A DNA stretch of 64,000 nucleotides from Prochlorococcus sp. MIT 1300. GTDB taxonomy: Bacteria; Cyanobacteriota; Cyanobacteriia; PCC-6307; Cyanobiaceae. Shown here one piece after another: positions 39,359-53,390 of this stretch. The first letter of the stretch is position 1; every line of letters begins with the position of its first letter. A model generated the notes under the pieces. The model made no database searches. It saw only the letters and a list, made by a program, of their open reading frames with translations, and had not been told where the DNA came from. The DNA lies in assembly GCF_034092375.1 (NCBI RefSeq), contig NZ_CP139302.1, positions 1,116,001-1,180,000 of the forward strand, in the 5' to 3' direction. Both the position numbers and the translations under genes were made by a program.

Positions 39359-42169
39359 TCAATTTAGATCGTCAAGTCGTTTACGAGCCAAAGCTGATTG
39401 AGATTGAGCCTCAGCCAACTTTGATCTACATTCAGCAACTACAGTAGTAGGTGCTTTATCTGTAAAATTTGGATTAGCCAATCTTTCTGACAAAGCTTGA
39501 ATTTCCTTATTCGCCTTAGTCATATCTTTATTTAAACGTTCACAAAGAGCTCCTAGGTCTACAAAGCCTTCGATTGGAAGTATCACTTCCAATTCACCAC
39601 TGACAGCAGCTAGAGCTCTTGGAAGTGGCTGTAATAATGCCTGCTTTGGATTAAGCACCTCAACGTCCTCAGCCCATGTTAAAGCTTGTATATCAGCTCG
39701 CGATTCGCTCAACATCTTAATTAAATCTTTGCGAGAAGTAATAAATCTCACAGGAACATTTTGTGTGCGTTTTAATCCTGCTACTGCACGTAAATTACGA
39801 ACCATACGAATAGATTCAAACAAATCAGAAAAAGAAGACTCTAGTGAATCATCTAGATGATCCTCATTACATTCAGGCCAAGATTGTAATGCAAGAAAAG
39901 TTTGTTCTGAGGCACCAGTCAATGCATGCCATAGCTCCTCAGTTAAATGAGGCATTAATGGATGTAACATAATCAACAATTGACTAAGCGAATTAAAAAG
40001 AATTTGGCGGGCTACTTTTTGATCCTGAATAGCTAATTCAGTAAGCGGCTGATCTGACTGGAGACGACGCTTTATTAGTTCTAAATACCAATCACAAAAA
40101 TCATTCCATGCAAATTCATATAAACCTTTAGCCGCCTCACCCAGAGCGTAAGTCTTGTACTTCTTCGTCGTTTGTTGATTTAATCTCGCAAGCCGAGACA
40201 AAATCCATTTATCAGAAGGTTGCAATATTGAATAATCTATTTTATCTAAAACTTCATTAGAGTTAGAGCCAATATTAATCATCGCAAAACGGGTTGCATT
40301 CCAAAGCTTATTAGCAAAGTTCCTAGCCGCTTCAACAGTGGCAGAGGTCTCCTTTTTACGGTCATAATCCAGTCGAATATCCTGACCTGCCCCTGCAACT
40401 TCGCGAACTAATGCAAAGCGTAAAGCATCAGTACCATATCTATCAATCAACAATAATGGGTCAATCCCATTACCTAAGCTTTTGCTCATTTTTCGATTTT
40501 GCTCATCACGTACCAGGCCATGAATATAAACATCTTGGAAAGGAATTTGACTCGTAAAGTGACCAGCCATCATCGTCATCCTTGCCACCCAAAAGAAGAT
40601 TATGTCAAACCCAGTTACTAGAGTAGAAGTCGGATACCAACATTTGAAATCTGCATTATTTTCATCCGGCCAACCCAAAGTAGAGAAAGGCCAAAGGCCA
40701 CTAGAGAACCATGTATCAAGCACATCCTCATCTTGTTGAATATCTATAAGGTCTCCAAACTGTTCGCAAGCTTTAAGTCGAGCTTCATCCTCAGATCTAG
40801 CAACAACATATGGTGTCTTTTCAGTTAATCTGCCACCTGTTTCACTAACAACAAACCAAGCAGGAATCCGGTGCCCCCACCACAACTGTCTACTGACACA
40901 CCAATCACGAATATCAGTAAGCCAATCTCGATAAACTTTTTCCCAGCGATTTGGCACAAAGCAGGGTTGCTGTTGTTCAAGATATTCACGGCAACTTGCA
41001 GCCATTGAATGCATGCGAACAAACCATTGCGTAGACAACAATGGTTCAACTGGAACCTTACCCCTATCGGAATAAGGAATGCTATGGCGATGATTTTCGA
41101 CCTTGACAAGTAAACCTTGTTTTTTCATTTCCTCCACTACAGCCTTTCGAGCCTCAAATCGATCAAGGCCTGCAAAGCAACCCGCTTGATTATTCATCTT
41201 GCCATCTTTATTCATAACAGTAATTTGCGGAAGATTATGTCTCTGACCTATTGCAAAATCATTAGGATCATGAGCTGGAGTGACCTTGACACAACCCGTA
41301 CCAAAAGATTGATCAACATGTTCATCTGCTACTACCGGAATCTTGCGTCCAGCAAAGGGCAATGTGAGCTCTTTGCCAACTAAATCTCGATACCTTTCAT
41401 CCGAAGGATTTACAGCAACTGCCACATCGCCCAACATCGTTTCAGGACGAGTCGTCGCAACTTCTAAAAAGGCTGTGCCATTTGCCAAAGGACCCTCAGT
41501 CAGGGGATATCGAAAATGCCAAAGATATCCATCAACCTCCTTCATCTCAACTTCTAAATCACTAACTGCGGAACCAGAAGCAGGACACCAATTCACTAAA
41601 TATTCACCTCTATAAATCAAACCCTCTTCATGCAAGCGCACGAATGCTTCAGAAACCGCTGCACTCAAACCCTCGTCCAAAGTAAATCTCTGTCGGCTCC
41701 AATCAACCGAATATCCCATCCTTCTAAGTTGATCAACTATCCGTCCGCCACTCTCTGCTTTCCAATCCCAAGCTCGACTTAAAAAAGCTTCCCTCCCCAG
41801 TTTTTCAATACTTTTACCCTCCTTTTTCAACTGTTTTTCCAGGATGGATTGAACAGCAATTGAAGCGTGATCTGTTCCCGGTAAACAAAGAACGTTCTTC
41901 CCTTGCAAACGCTGATAACGAACAATCGTGTCAATCAAAGATGTATTAAAAGCATGCCCCATGTGAAGGCTGCCTGTCACGTTGGGAGGAGGTATGACCA
42001 CAGCGAATGGTTCCCCAGATGCACTTGGGTCTGGGGTAAAAATGCCGTTCTCCTCCCACAAGTTTTGCCAACGACTTTCCGTACCGACAGGGTCATAGGT
42101 TGTCGATAAAACCACGGAATTGTCAGCAATGTCTGCTGCAGCTTTTACCTCGCTCACGGGAAAATGCAC
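39359..42169 (-). CDS. valS: Valyl-tRNA synthetase
   Basis: Class I synthetase of 936 residues. The HIGH-type motif HMGH is at 69-72 and KMSKS at 560-564. An editing (CP1) domain lies between, and a C-terminal coiled-coil arm, as in bacterial ValRS, closes the protein ([20 protein letters not shown]). GTG 42169 opens the frame; GTG 42157 is another possible start. The tRNA-Val gene lies about 900 nt away on the same strand. Confidence 0.96.
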   Translation of the reverse strand: MHFPVSEVKAAADIADNSVVLSTTYDPVGTESRWQNLWEENGIFTPDPSASGEPFAVVIPPPNVTGSLHMGHAFNTSLIDTIVRYQRLQGKNVLCLPGTDHASIAVQSILEKQLKKEGKSIEKLGREAFLSRAWDWKAESGGRIVDQLRRMGYSVDWSRQRFTLDEGLSAAVSEAFVRLHEEGLIYRGEYLVNWCPASGSAVSDLEVEMKEVDGYLWHFRYPLTEGPLANGTAFLEVATTRPETMLGDVAVAVNPSDERYRDLVGKELTLPFAGRKIPVVADEHVDQSFGTGCVKVTPAHDPNDFAIGQRHNLPQITVMNKDGKMNNQAGCFAGLDRFEARKAVVEEMKKQGLLVKVENHRHSIPYSDRGKVPVEPLLSTQWFVRMHSMAASCREYLEQQQPCFVPNRWEKVYRDWLTDIRDWCVSRQLWWGHRIPAWFVVSETGGRLTEKTPYVVARSEDEARLKACEQFGDLIDIQQDEDVLDTWFSSGLWPFSTLGWPDENNADFKCWYPTSTLVTGFDIIFFWVARMTMMAGHFTSQIPFQDVYIHGLVRDEQNRKMSKSLGNGIDPLLLIDRYGTDALRFALVREVAGAGQDIRLDYDRKKETSATVEAARNFANKLWNATRFAMINIGSNSNEVLDKIDYSILQPSDKWILSRLARLNQQTTKKYKTYALGEAAKGLYEFAWNDFCDWYLELIKRRLQSDQPLTELAIQDQKVARQILFNSLSQLLIMLHPLMPHLTEELWHALTGASEQTFLALQSWPECNEDHLDDSLESSFSDLFESIRMVRNLRAVAGLKRTQNVPVRFITSRKDLIKMLSESRADIQALTWAEDVEVLNPKQALLQPLPRALAAVSGELEVILPIEGFVDLGALCERLNKDMTKANKEIQALSERLANPNFTDKAPTTVVAECRSKLAEAQSQSALARKRLDDLN

Positions 42170-42218
42170 ACTCTCTCAAACCATGCTCGCAAAAGGTTGC
42201 AGAAAAATCTTTGCGACT

Positions 42219-42689
42219 TCAATCTGAACTCTCAGAATCATTCCAAGGAATTGCCAACAACCCATTTTCATGGGACTTCCAAAGCGTTCTATCAAAAGCA
42301 ACTCTTTCTATCAAACCAACCTTCGACAGGGCTTGAAATGTTGTTTCCTCTGTAACGAGAGTGACTGCCTGAATTGGCATCACCAAAACCTGTGAATCAG
42401 CAGGATCAGCAAGAATATGAATCTGAAGGTCTTCGAGAATCCTTTCAAAAAAGAGCTTTCTCATTCGTACTGTCAAGGAAGAGCCCATAGCTTTCGCAAA
42501 TGTCTCTAAACTCTCTCTATCTCCTGACAAGCCACAATTTAGGGACACCCAGATGAGAAACTTCACCCAACTATCAACTGTCCAAAGAGGCTGAAAACGA
42601 TCTCTATGGATAAGCACTAATTCTGCGATGGCAAAATCAAAGGCTTTTGCCTGAATGGTGATTTCGGTTGGGTCTTGAATAGAAGACAT
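42219..42689 (-). CDS. Conserved hypothetical protein, 156 aa
   Basis: A soluble, mostly helical protein without an obvious catalytic motif. The N-terminal part reads TIQAKAFDFAIAELVLIHRD and the central part SWVKFLIWVSLNCGLSGDRE. The ATG at 42689 follows a plausible leader. It lies upstream of valS on the same strand and is divergent from the acidic small gene at 42745, with about 55 nt between. I do not recognise the family. Confidence 0.75.
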   Translation of the reverse strand: MSSIQDPTEITIQAKAFDFAIAELVLIHRDRFQPLWTVDSWVKFLIWVSLNCGLSGDRESLETFAKAMGSSLTVRMRKLFFERILEDLQIHILADPADSQVLVMPIQAVTLVTEETTFQALSKVGLIERVAFDRTLWKSHENGLLAIPWNDSESSD

Positions 42690-42744
42690 CTTTCCATTTA
42701 AGAGTCAGACTGATGTCGCCTCTGAACCAGCAGCGGACAAAATC

Positions 42745-42996
42745 ATGGATCTAAATGACCCCGAACTCGAATTTGCTGATCTGGTATATGCCTACCAAAG
42801 CTGGGTAATGGCTGTCATCAATGATGAAAAACTGGACAGTGAAGACACACTACTAACCGATGAGATTACAGAGGAAGCTCTAGATGCAATGCGTTTCCTT
42901 CCTGGTGAAGTCACAAGCGCTATTGAAACCAGCTTGGCTCGTGTATATGACGTAGACGCTGAAGAACTAGCAGAACTCCTATTCCCTGAGGAGTAA
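42745..42996 (+). CDS. Acidic small protein, 83 aa
   Basis: The protein is strongly acidic, with two helix-like regions (LEFADLVYAYQSWVMAVIND and the following LTDEITEEALDAMRFL) and a C-terminal DVDAEELAELLFPEE. The pattern is that of a small adaptor-type or regulatory protein, but I cannot place it in a named family. It is divergent from the 156-residue gene and ends 36 nt before the tRNA. Confidence 0.75.
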   Translation: MDLNDPELEFADLVYAYQSWVMAVINDEKLDSEDTLLTDEITEEALDAMRFLPGEVTSAIETSLARVYDVDAEELAELLFPEE

Positions 42997-43032
42997 GCAA
43001 AAATTTTTGCCCTCATTAGAAGGCTATAAAAA

Positions 43033-43104
<72 letters not shown>

Positions 43105-43159
43105 ATATACACAATTCTGCACCAAAGAAGGAACCAAATCACTATCAACTCCAAAAACC

Positions 43160-43630
43160 ATGTCGTCCGGAAAGGAACATGACAAGGCAACATTGATTAT
43201 CAGCGTGCCTTTTGGGGTCAGTGTTGGATTATTTCTGGGAGCAGACCTTGGCATCTTAGGTGGTCTTAGCTTTTTAGTGGGTGGTCTTTGGCTATCTCCA
43301 GACTTGGATACACATTCAAACTCCCTGAAGAGATGGGGGTTTCTCAAGTGGATGTGGTGGCCCTATAGAAAATCAATCAAACATCGCTCAATTTTTTCTC
43401 ATGGACCTTTCATTGGAACAGTTCTGAGAACTACATATTTGATGACTTGGCTAATTTTAATGTTAGCTACACTACAGCTTTTAGGAGTTATAGAATTGAT
43501 TCCAATTGTCCAAAAGTTAACCAACCTAATAAAGAATAATCCCATCCAAATATTCACTGTAATTTTAGGTTTTGAATCAAGTGCAATGCTTCATCTCATA
43601 AAAGATGGAGACCCTTGGTTGCTAAAGTGA
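43160..43630 (+). CDS. Putative metal-binding membrane protein (DUF2227 family)
   Basis: A 156-residue protein with hydrophobic segments near residues 15-40 and 88-110. It has conserved-looking polar positions: WLSPDLDTHSNSLKRWG followed by KHRSIFSHGPFIGT. This Asp/His pattern matches a small cyanobacterial membrane family annotated as metal-binding (DUF2227). The catalytic role is unknown. The gene lies between tRNA-Val and mazG in the same direction as mazG. Confidence 0.78.
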   Translation: MSSGKEHDKATLIISVPFGVSVGLFLGADLGILGGLSFLVGGLWLSPDLDTHSNSLKRWGFLKWMWWPYRKSIKHRSIFSHGPFIGTVLRTTYLMTWLILMLATLQLLGVIELIPIVQKLTNLIKNNPIQIFTVILGFESSAMLHLIKDGDPWLLK

Positions 43631-43668
43631 TTAGATTGCAACAATAAAATAAAGCAATTAAAGATTGA

Positions 43669-44466
43669 ATGAGCAAAAAAGCCCAATCGATCAACAAGTT
43701 GATCGAAATTGTTTCCAGACTTCGTGATCCGAAAGATGGATGTCCTTGGGACCTAACACAAACGCATCACTCCTTAATTCCATATGTTATCGAAGAAGCT
43801 TATGAAGTGGCAGATGCCATCAGGAATGGTAATGACACGAATTTAATTGAAGAGCTAGGGGATTTATTATTTCAAATCATAATACATTCGCATATTGCCA
43901 GTGAAGAAGGACGTTTTTGTCTCGAAGATATCATCATAAACATCTGCCAGAAGATGATAAGAAGACATCCTCATGTTTTCGAAAATTCAACCCATAAAAG
44001 CAGTGAATACAGTCCACAGGATTGGGAGAAGATAAAAGCATCTGAAAAGGCATTTCAAAAATCTAAAACACCTATTAGCGACAAACTAAGAAGAAAGATT
44101 CGTACACAACATCCAATAACAGGTGCAATTAATATCTCCCAAAAAGTTGCAGAACAAGGTTTTGAATGGGATTCAATTGATAGGGTATGGGAAAAAGTTG
44201 ATGAAGAATTAAACGAACTAAAAGAGGCTATTAGGACTAAAAATTCGACTGATGTACAAAATGAACTTGGGGATGTCTTTTTTACACTAATAAATATTGG
44301 AAGATGGTGCAGTATAAATGTAGAGGAAGGCATAGCAGGGACCAATAAACGTTTTTTAGATCGCTTTTCTTATTTAGAAACAAAACTAGGAAATAGATTA
44401 ACTGAAACATCTCACTACGAACTGAGTAAGTTATGGGAAAACGCAAAGAAAAAGTGTAACAATTAA
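43669..44466 (+). CDS. mazG: Nucleoside triphosphate pyrophosphohydrolase MazG
   Basis: MazG hydrolyses (d)NTPs to monophosphates and may clear damaged nucleotides or affect ppGpp levels. The 265-residue, two-domain form shows RDPKDGCPWDLTQTHHSLIP, EEAYEVADAI and EELGDLLFQIIIHS in the first half, and a second MazG repeat with DEELNELKEAI and ELGDVFFTLINIGRW. The start ATG lies 38 nt after the DUF2227 gene. Downstream is speE. Confidence 0.94.
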   Translation: MSKKAQSINKLIEIVSRLRDPKDGCPWDLTQTHHSLIPYVIEEAYEVADAIRNGNDTNLIEELGDLLFQIIIHSHIASEEGRFCLEDIIINICQKMIRRHPHVFENSTHKSSEYSPQDWEKIKASEKAFQKSKTPISDKLRRKIRTQHPITGAINISQKVAEQGFEWDSIDRVWEKVDEELNELKEAIRTKNSTDVQNELGDVFFTLINIGRWCSINVEEGIAGTNKRFLDRFSYLETKLGNRLTETSHYELSKLWENAKKKCNN

Positions 44467-44533
44467 TCTTTCAAAGATGTATGAGAGTCAATCCACTATA
44501 TTTCTCCATAACAGAAATTAGCAGGAGACATTA

Positions 44534-45421
44534 GTGAAAGAGACCCAAAAGACAACACACATGAATAAGCCAATTCAAGACGGCAACTGGATTGATGAAT
44601 ATCACAATGGAGTGCGCTATGGACTTGAGGCAAAACTTTTAATAGAAGAACAAAGCAAGTTCCAAAAGATCACAGTTATTGAGAGCAGCCGCTATGGCAA
44701 AGGGCTTTTACTAGATGGATGCTGGATGACCGCTGAAAAACAAGAAAAGCATTATCACGAATGCTTAGTTCAACCCGCGATGTGTAGTGCTAAAGAAATC
44801 CAAAAAGTTCTTATTATTGGCGGTGGAGATGGAGGGACAGCAAAAGAATGTCTACTGCACAAGGAAGTTGAACAATTAGATTTAGTGGAAATAGACGAAA
44901 CAGTGGTTGAAATCTGCAAAAAGCAACTACCTACAATTGGCGGACAAGCTTGGCAAGACCCAAGGCTAAAAGTGAAGATTGAAGATGGGATTCATTGGAT
45001 AGCGAACGCATCTTCTAATTACTACGACGTCATATTTGTAGATGGGTCTGATCCGGCTGGCCCGGCGAAAGGTCTCTTTAACAAAGTTTTTTTTGAAAAT
45101 TGTCGCAGAGTTCTAAAGCCTGGGGGCATTTTTGCTACTCAAAGTGAATCTCCAGAGGCCTTCAGGGAAATTCACATCGATACAGTCAAAATTCTCCGTG
45201 AAGTTTTCGAATATGCGGACCCTTTATATGGCTGGGTGCCCATGTACCCAAGTGGATGGTGGAGTTGGACATTTGCAGCTATAGATAATCCCAGATACCT
45301 GAACCCAATTAAACAAAGGGTCATTCAAATAGAAGAAAATTGCGAAATATGGAGTCCAAGATGGCAAAGCGGAGCCTTTGAAGCAATGCCTGCTTTTGTA
45401 GAGAGAGGTCTAAGCAAATGA
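44534..45421 (+). CDS. speE: Spermidine synthase
   Basis: SpeE transfers an aminopropyl group from decarboxylated SAM to putrescine. The 295-residue protein has the fold's start [15 protein letters not shown], the SAM-binding [18 protein letters not shown], and the catalytic [16 protein letters not shown] 44534 is supported by an AGGAGA ribosome site at 44523-44528; ATG 44561 is an alternative. It overlaps speB by 4 nt, which indicates a speE-speB operon. The dcSAM source (speD) is not in the window. Confidence 0.94.
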   Translation: MKETQKTTHMNKPIQDGNWIDEYHNGVRYGLEAKLLIEEQSKFQKITVIESSRYGKGLLLDGCWMTAEKQEKHYHECLVQPAMCSAKEIQKVLIIGGGDGGTAKECLLHKEVEQLDLVEIDETVVEICKKQLPTIGGQAWQDPRLKVKIEDGIHWIANASSNYYDVIFVDGSDPAGPAKGLFNKVFFENCRRVLKPGGIFATQSESPEAFREIHIDTVKILREVFEYADPLYGWVPMYPSGWWSWTFAAIDNPRYLNPIKQRVIQIEENCEIWSPRWQSGAFEAMPAFVERGLSK

Positions 45422-46311
45422 GTGAATTAAATACAAGCAAATTGCAGGAATTTGATGATGACGGTGCAATTTTTATGGCTGCGAGTCGAAATCATGAAAA
45501 TTGCAAGGTAGGGCTTTTTGGAGTTCCCTATGACGGCACAACTTCTTTCCGGCCAGGCACTCGATTCGGCCCTTCAGCTATCCGAGAAATAAGCAAGGGA
45601 ATTGAAACATATTGCCCCGAGCTAAACAGAGATTTAGAGGATTTGACCTTTAAAGACTTTGGATCCCTTGACATTCCATTCGGAGCACCAGAGCCAGTTA
45701 TTCAAATCATCAAGCAAGCAACCGAAAAACTCATAAATTTAAACCTGAAGCCACTCATGCTGGGAGGCGAGCATTCAATTAGCTCAGGCGCCGTAGCAGC
45801 TTTAACAAAGAAATATCCCGACCTTATGCTGGTTCAACTAGATGCGCATGCTGATCTCCGTGAAGAATGGCTTGGTTCCAAATACAGTCATGCCTGTGCA
45901 ATGCGCCGCTGCTTAGAAGTTTTGCCAAGTGGACAGTTATTCCAAATCGGAATTAGAAGTGGCACCAGAGAAGAATTTGCAGAGCTTCTTTCAACCAAAA
46001 GACTGATTCCTTTTGAAGCTGGAAAAACTGCAAAAGCTCTCGAACAAGCTCTTCAACCACATCTTGGAAACCCTATGTATCTCACTATTGATCTGGACTG
46101 GTTTGATCCAAGTGTTCTACCTGGAACAGGGACACCTGAACCAGGTGGCTTTTTTTGGCAAGACTTTGCGGAGGTGGTAAAGGTAATTCGCAATCATCAT
46201 TTAGTCGGCGCAGATATTGTTGAACTATCTCCTCAACTAGATACTTCTGGCATTAGCACCATACTGGCTGCAAAAATCACCAGAAGTCTCATAATGCTTC
46301 TGAGCAAATAA
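45418..46311 (+). CDS. speB: Agmatinase / ureohydrolase
   Basis: The 297-residue arginase-family protein has the binuclear manganese motifs [14 protein letters not shown] and [20 protein letters not shown]. Coupling to speE and the presence of speA in the window support agmatine as substrate, giving putrescine and urea. Related ureohydrolases can use guanidinobutyrate or guanidine, so the substrate is inferred from context. The ATGA overlap with speE implies coupled translation. Confidence 0.9.
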   Translation: MSELNTSKLQEFDDDGAIFMAASRNHENCKVGLFGVPYDGTTSFRPGTRFGPSAIREISKGIETYCPELNRDLEDLTFKDFGSLDIPFGAPEPVIQIIKQATEKLINLNLKPLMLGGEHSISSGAVAALTKKYPDLMLVQLDAHADLREEWLGSKYSHACAMRRCLEVLPSGQLFQIGIRSGTREEFAELLSTKRLIPFEAGKTAKALEQALQPHLGNPMYLTIDLDWFDPSVLPGTGTPEPGGFFWQDFAEVVKVIRNHHLVGADIVELSPQLDTSGISTILAAKITRSLIMLLSK

Positions 46312-46331
46312 AAAGGCATCAAACACTAAAA

Positions 46332-46577
46332 TCAGGAATCAGAAACACCTGTTACTACAACACCCCGACCAAGTTCAAGCTGAAGATCTCTAGAGGATTC
46401 CGTTGCAGAATTACTCAAAGTAGGGAGAACAGGCTCTCTCTCGGTCCAATGATGACAAAAAGCAAATTGAGCAACTTCAGAATGAAGGCTTAATTGCCTT
46501 AAACAGCACCAACCTCCTAGCTCAGTGCGGCTATCAGCACAGTGTTGACAGGTTCTACAGCATGGTTGGGGGGACAT
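46332..46577 (-). CDS. Cysteine-rich small protein, 81 aa
   Basis: The small protein opens MSPQPCCRTCQHCAD and continues with GWCCLRQLSLHSEVAQFAFC then HHWTER. The eight cysteines and paired histidines suggest a zinc- or iron-binding mini-domain. GTG 46598 would add seven residues; ATG 46577 is preferred. It is convergent with speB (20 nt between stops) and divergent from gcvT. No family recognised with confidence. Confidence 0.62.
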   Translation of the reverse strand: MSPQPCCRTCQHCADSRTELGGWCCLRQLSLHSEVAQFAFCHHWTEREPVLPTLSNSATESSRDLQLELGRGVVVTGVSDS

Positions 46578-46713
46578 AGGCAATGTCCTAAGACGCACAA
46601 GCTAATGAAACTTCTCGTTTGGAACCACGAATCAGCACAAATCTCCGCCTTTCCTTCCAGTTCTGAAATCATTCCCAGAATCAAAACCTAGAGCGCATCC
46701 CCTTTCATCAGCT

Positions 46714-47835
46714 ATGGAACAACTTCGAACTCCTCTGCACGACTTGTCACTTAAGGCTGGTGGGCGAATGGTCCCTTTCGCAGGCTGGGAAATGCCAGTT
46801 CAGTTTTCCGGGTTGATTCAAGAGCACAATTCAGTCAGAAACAACGCAGGGGTTTTCGATATATCTCACATGGGAGTTCTGCGTATCGACGGGCAAAATA
46901 TCAAAGATACATTTCAAAGACTCATCCCAACAGATTTACATAGGATCAGCGAAGGAGAAGCCTGTTATTCAGTCCTATTAAACGACAATGGGGGAATTAT
47001 CGATGATCTCATAATCTACGACTTAGGCGGCAACAAGAACGGCAATGAAAGCCTCATAATCGTTATAAATGCTGCTTGTTTTGAGCAAGACCTAAAATGG
47101 TTAAATACACATCTACACGAGAAAAGTATATCTATAAAAAACATTAAAAAAGAAGGGGTACTACTAGCTGTTCAAGGTCCAAAGTCACTTTCATATCTTG
47201 AGCAAATCAGCGAAATCTCACTAACTGATATTCCACGATTCGGACACCGCTTCATCACACTAAAAGGCACATCATTCAATAATGAAAACGAAACATTTAT
47301 AGCTAGGACTGGGTACACTGGAGAGAACGGTTTTGAACTTTTGTTATCACAAGAAAATGGTCGAATACTTTGGTCTGAATTAATTAATAATGGGTTAAGC
47401 CCCTGCGGACTAGGCTCCCGGGACACTCTTCGTTTAGAGGCAGCTATGCATCTCTATGGGCAAGACCTAAATGAAGAAACAACACCTTTTGAAGCAGGCC
47501 TTGGATGGCTCGTCAATCTTGAAGCCCCAATCCAATTCATTGGGAGAAAAGCACTAGAAACACAAGCCGAAAAAGGCATAGCGAAAAAATTGATTGGTTT
47601 AAAAATGAAAGGCAAAGCAATTGCAAGACAAGGGTATCCAGTTTTCGAGTCAGGAAAACAAATCGGAGAAATTACTAGCGGTACATGGTCTCCAACCTTG
47701 GAAGAAGCCATAGCACTTGCCTATGTGCCACCAACCACTAGCAAACTAGGTACTCAGGTTGCAGTAAACATCCGAGGCGTAAATCATCCAGCCATAGTGG
47801 TCAGACGTCCCTTTTATCGCACTCAAAATCCCTAA
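46714..47835 (+). CDS. gcvT: Glycine cleavage system T protein (aminomethyltransferase)
   Basis: GcvT moves the methylene group from lipoyl-GcvH to tetrahydrofolate and releases ammonia. The 373-residue protein has the folate-binding start AGGRMVPFAGWEMPVQF, GVFDISHMGVLRI, and later GLGSRDTLRLEAAMHLYGQD. gcvP and gcvH lie about 20 kb upstream on the opposite strand. No glycine riboswitch was seen in the 115-nt leader. Confidence 0.96.
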   Translation: MEQLRTPLHDLSLKAGGRMVPFAGWEMPVQFSGLIQEHNSVRNNAGVFDISHMGVLRIDGQNIKDTFQRLIPTDLHRISEGEACYSVLLNDNGGIIDDLIIYDLGGNKNGNESLIIVINAACFEQDLKWLNTHLHEKSISIKNIKKEGVLLAVQGPKSLSYLEQISEISLTDIPRFGHRFITLKGTSFNNENETFIARTGYTGENGFELLLSQENGRILWSELINNGLSPCGLGSRDTLRLEAAMHLYGQDLNEETTPFEAGLGWLVNLEAPIQFIGRKALETQAEKGIAKKLIGLKMKGKAIARQGYPVFESGKQIGEITSGTWSPTLEEAIALAYVPPTTSKLGTQVAVNIRGVNHPAIVVRRPFYRTQNP

Positions 47836-47903
47836 AAACCAACTAATAACCCTTCTCAAGCAGGTCTTGTGGGAAACTCGCTTATCGGTATGAAGTCTTT
47901 GTA

Positions 47904-49724
47904 ATGCGCAGCAATGGTTGCGGCGAACTGCGAAATGGTCACATTGGCTCAGAGGTTGAACTCTGTGGCTGGGTAGATCGTTGTAGAGACCATGGTGGGG
48001 TTATCTTTCTAGATCTAAGAGATACAACTGGAACAGTTCAAATCACTATTGACCCTGATGAAGGTCAAGAAATGTTTTCTATCGCTGAAAGCCTTAGAAA
48101 TGAAACCGTTTTACAAATAGCTGGACTGGTTCGCCAAAGGCCTTCCGAAGCAATCAATAAAAAGCTAACAACGGGGGAAATAGAGGTGCTCGCGAAGCAT
48201 TTGCATGTACTCAACTCCGTCAAAGGAACATTACCTTTTACAGTCTCAATTCATGATGAGGAAAACATAAGAGAAGAAATTCGCCTACGTCACAGGTACT
48301 TAGACCTGCGAAGGGAACGAATGAGCAAAAATCTACGTCTTAGGCATCAAACAATTAAAACAGCACGACAATTTCTCGAAGATGAAGGTTTTATAGAAGT
48401 AGAAACTCCACTTTTGACTCGTTCCACGCCTGAGGGTGCAAGAGATTATCTGGTCCCTTCACGTGTCTGCGGTGGCGAATGGTTCGCGCTACCTCAATCA
48501 CCACAACTATTCAAACAATTGCTCATGGTGGGGGGGTTAGAACGGTATTACCAAATTGCAAGGTGTTTCCGTGATGAAGATCTAAGGGCTGATCGTCAAC
48601 CAGAATTCACTCAACTAGATATAGAAACCAGCTTTATGAGTCAAGAGGATATTCTCTCTCTAAATGAAAAACTTATTTCAAAGATTTGGAGGGAAATAAA
48701 AGGCATAAACCTATCAAAACCCTTCCCAAGAATGACTTGGCAAGAAGCTATGGATAGATATGGGACTGACAGGCCAGACACAAGGTATGGAATGGAATTA
48801 AAAGATGTGAGTCACATCGTAAAAAATATTGGTTTCAAAGTTTTCTCTGGAGCAATTGCAGCAGGAGGGTCTGTGAAATGCCTCACAGTTTCAGGCGGAA
48901 ACGACTCAATCAGCAATGTCAGAATCAAACCTGGCGGTGATATTTTTAGTGAAGCTCAAAAAGCAGGAGCTGGAGGCTTGGCTTTCATTAGAGTGCGAGA
49001 AGATAAAGAAATAGACACTATTGGAGCAATTAAAGACAACCTAAATGCCCAACAAAAAGAAGATCTTTTAAATGAAGTTCAAGCTAGTTCAGGAGACCTA
49101 ATTCTTTTTGGCGCAGGTGATACTCCAACTGTAAATAAAGCTCTTGATCGAGTTAGACAATTCTTAGCTCGCGAACTGAATCTGATTCCTTCTACAACAG
49201 CCAATGAATCTTGGCAATTCCTATGGATCGTAGATTTCCCAATGTTCGAATTGAACAAAGATGAAAATCGTTTCGAAGCCTTACACCATCCCTTTTGCGC
49301 GCCTAATCAAGAAGACATCGGCACCGATCCAAACTCTTGGAAAAACCAACTCCCCAAAGCCAGAGCACAAGCTTATGACCTAGTACTCAATGGTCTTGAA
49401 TTAGGAGGAGGCTCATTAAGGATTCATAACTCAGCTCTACAAAAACAAGTACTGGAAACAGTTGGACTAGCCAAAGAGGAAATACGCAAACAATTTGGAT
49501 TCTTAATCGAAGCACTAGATATGGGTGCGCCTCCACATGGCGGAATAGCTTTTGGTCTGGACAGACTTGTGATGCTGTTGTCTGGTGAAGACTCAATAAG
49601 AGACACCATTGCCTTCCCTAAAACCCAACAAGCCAGATGTTTGATGACCGATGCACCTTCCCAGGTCTCTAACAATCAACTTGAAGAACTAAATGTTGCT
49701 AGTACATGGATCGATCCCGAATAG
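47904..49724 (+). CDS. aspS: Aspartyl-tRNA synthetase
   Basis: The 606-residue class II enzyme is the bacterial type with an anticodon-binding OB fold at the N-terminus ([20 protein letters not shown]), motif 2 [19 protein letters not shown], a GAD insertion domain, and motif 3 [14 protein letters not shown]. Because gatB is present, this may be the non-discriminating form that also charges tRNA(Asn), but that depends on whether asnS is in the genome. Start ATG 47904. Confidence 0.95.
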   Translation: MRSNGCGELRNGHIGSEVELCGWVDRCRDHGGVIFLDLRDTTGTVQITIDPDEGQEMFSIAESLRNETVLQIAGLVRQRPSEAINKKLTTGEIEVLAKHLHVLNSVKGTLPFTVSIHDEENIREEIRLRHRYLDLRRERMSKNLRLRHQTIKTARQFLEDEGFIEVETPLLTRSTPEGARDYLVPSRVCGGEWFALPQSPQLFKQLLMVGGLERYYQIARCFRDEDLRADRQPEFTQLDIETSFMSQEDILSLNEKLISKIWREIKGINLSKPFPRMTWQEAMDRYGTDRPDTRYGMELKDVSHIVKNIGFKVFSGAIAAGGSVKCLTVSGGNDSISNVRIKPGGDIFSEAQKAGAGGLAFIRVREDKEIDTIGAIKDNLNAQQKEDLLNEVQASSGDLILFGAGDTPTVNKALDRVRQFLARELNLIPSTTANESWQFLWIVDFPMFELNKDENRFEALHHPFCAPNQEDIGTDPNSWKNQLPKARAQAYDLVLNGLELGGGSLRIHNSALQKQVLETVGLAKEEIRKQFGFLIEALDMGAPPHGGIAFGLDRLVMLLSGEDSIRDTIAFPKTQQARCLMTDAPSQVSNNQLEELNVASTWIDPE

Positions 49725-49792
49725 ATTCCAAGCATTCCAATTAGCTGGGCGATTCTCGATAGACCCTATAGATATAGCTAGAGGGCAAGCTT

Positions 49793-50923
49793 TTGAAAAA
49801 AAGCTCATCGAAAATCAAATCCCCTCCATCTCGCAATAGAGGAACCAAAGATTTAGTGCGCCTTTATCTGCAAGATATTGGCAAAGTTGACCTACTCAAT
49901 AGTGAAGACGAAGTCATACTCGCAAGGCTGGTACAAAGACGTGAAACACTGCTCAAGGAAGAAAAAAAGCTCGCATCCCAGCACCAGGAAATTAAAGAGC
50001 TCATGCATCTAGAACAGCTGCAACAACAAAAAGCCAATCATCTGTGTCACTGGCCTACCAAACAAGAATTGGCAATTGCTTCTGAATTAACAGTTTCTGA
50101 ACTAGAACAAAAACTAAATCGCGGCTACCACGTTTGGGGAAAATTATCCAAACTTGATCCTAAAGAACTCAAAAAAGCTTTACGAGAAGGGCGAAGAGCA
50201 AAGAACCAAATGATTCAAGCAAACCTCAGGCTTGTAGTTGCAGTTGCCAAAAAGTATCAACAACGAGGAATGGAACTGCTTGATTTAGTTCAAGAAGGTA
50301 CTTTGGGACTAGAAAGAGCCGTGGAAAAATTCGATCCAACCAGAGGATTTCGGTTCAGTACTTATGCCTATTGGTGGATTAGGCAAGGAGTTACTAGAGC
50401 AATCGCAACTCAAAGTCGCAATATTCGCCTACCAGTTCATATCACCGAAAAACTCAACCGAATTAAAAGAATTCAACAAGAAATTGCTAGTGCAGAAGGG
50501 AGATTTGCTTCTATAAATGATCTGGCAAAAGCATTAAAACTCAAAGAAGACACTGTTAGAAATATCCTTTCAAGTATTCCCCGCTCAATTTCTTTGGAAA
50601 CGAAAGCAGGACTGGAGCAAGGCACACAGTTGATTGACTTATTAGAAGATATAAACGCAACGCCCGAAGAAACTTTAACCCGTAATCAACTACACCATGA
50701 TCTTGAAATCCTATTAGCCGAACTTTCAAGCAGAGAAGCGACAGTAGTAAGACTAAGGTTTGGCTTAGACGACGACACCCCTAAAACACTCGTAGAAATT
50801 GGGGAACAACTAAACTTATCAAGAGAAAGAGTTCGACAAATAGAGACGGGAGCATTATTAAAATTGAGACAACCACAAGTGCGCAAGAAAGTTGCGGACT
50901 ATAAAGACAGCCTCGACTCCTAA
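49793..50923 (+). CDS. RNA polymerase sigma-70 factor, group 2
   Basis: The 376-residue sigma factor has region 1.2 (DLVRLYLQDIGKVDLLNSED), region 2 with DLVQEGTLGLERAVEKFDPT and YAYWWIRQGVTRAIATQS, region 3 and region 4 with a helix-turn-helix ending LNLSRERVRQIETGALLKLR. Absence of a long N-terminal region 1.1 and the length fit cyanobacterial group 2 factors used in stress and light responses. A 49-residue charged segment with coiled-coil character lies between regions 1.2 and 2. The start is TTG, preceded by an AGAGGG site. Confidence 0.88.
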   Translation: MKKSSSKIKSPPSRNRGTKDLVRLYLQDIGKVDLLNSEDEVILARLVQRRETLLKEEKKLASQHQEIKELMHLEQLQQQKANHLCHWPTKQELAIASELTVSELEQKLNRGYHVWGKLSKLDPKELKKALREGRRAKNQMIQANLRLVVAVAKKYQQRGMELLDLVQEGTLGLERAVEKFDPTRGFRFSTYAYWWIRQGVTRAIATQSRNIRLPVHITEKLNRIKRIQQEIASAEGRFASINDLAKALKLKEDTVRNILSSIPRSISLETKAGLEQGTQLIDLLEDINATPEETLTRNQLHHDLEILLAELSSREATVVRLRFGLDDDTPKTLVEIGEQLNLSRERVRQIETGALLKLRQPQVRKKVADYKDSLDS

Positions 50924-51042
50924 CAACCCCCAACAAAATACCTAAGAAAAACCTAAAAAAGTTATAAAGAAATTGAAGCACTAAAGCACATTGAATTTTG
51001 CCTCGCCTACAAAAGGGTGAGCTAGCTTAAAAGGTCAACTAA

Positions 51043-53390
<2,348 letters not shown>

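Noticed and set aside
46599-46713. Glycine riboswitch before gcvT
   Set aside because: No tandem glycine-aptamer core was seen in the leader, nor upstream of gcvH.
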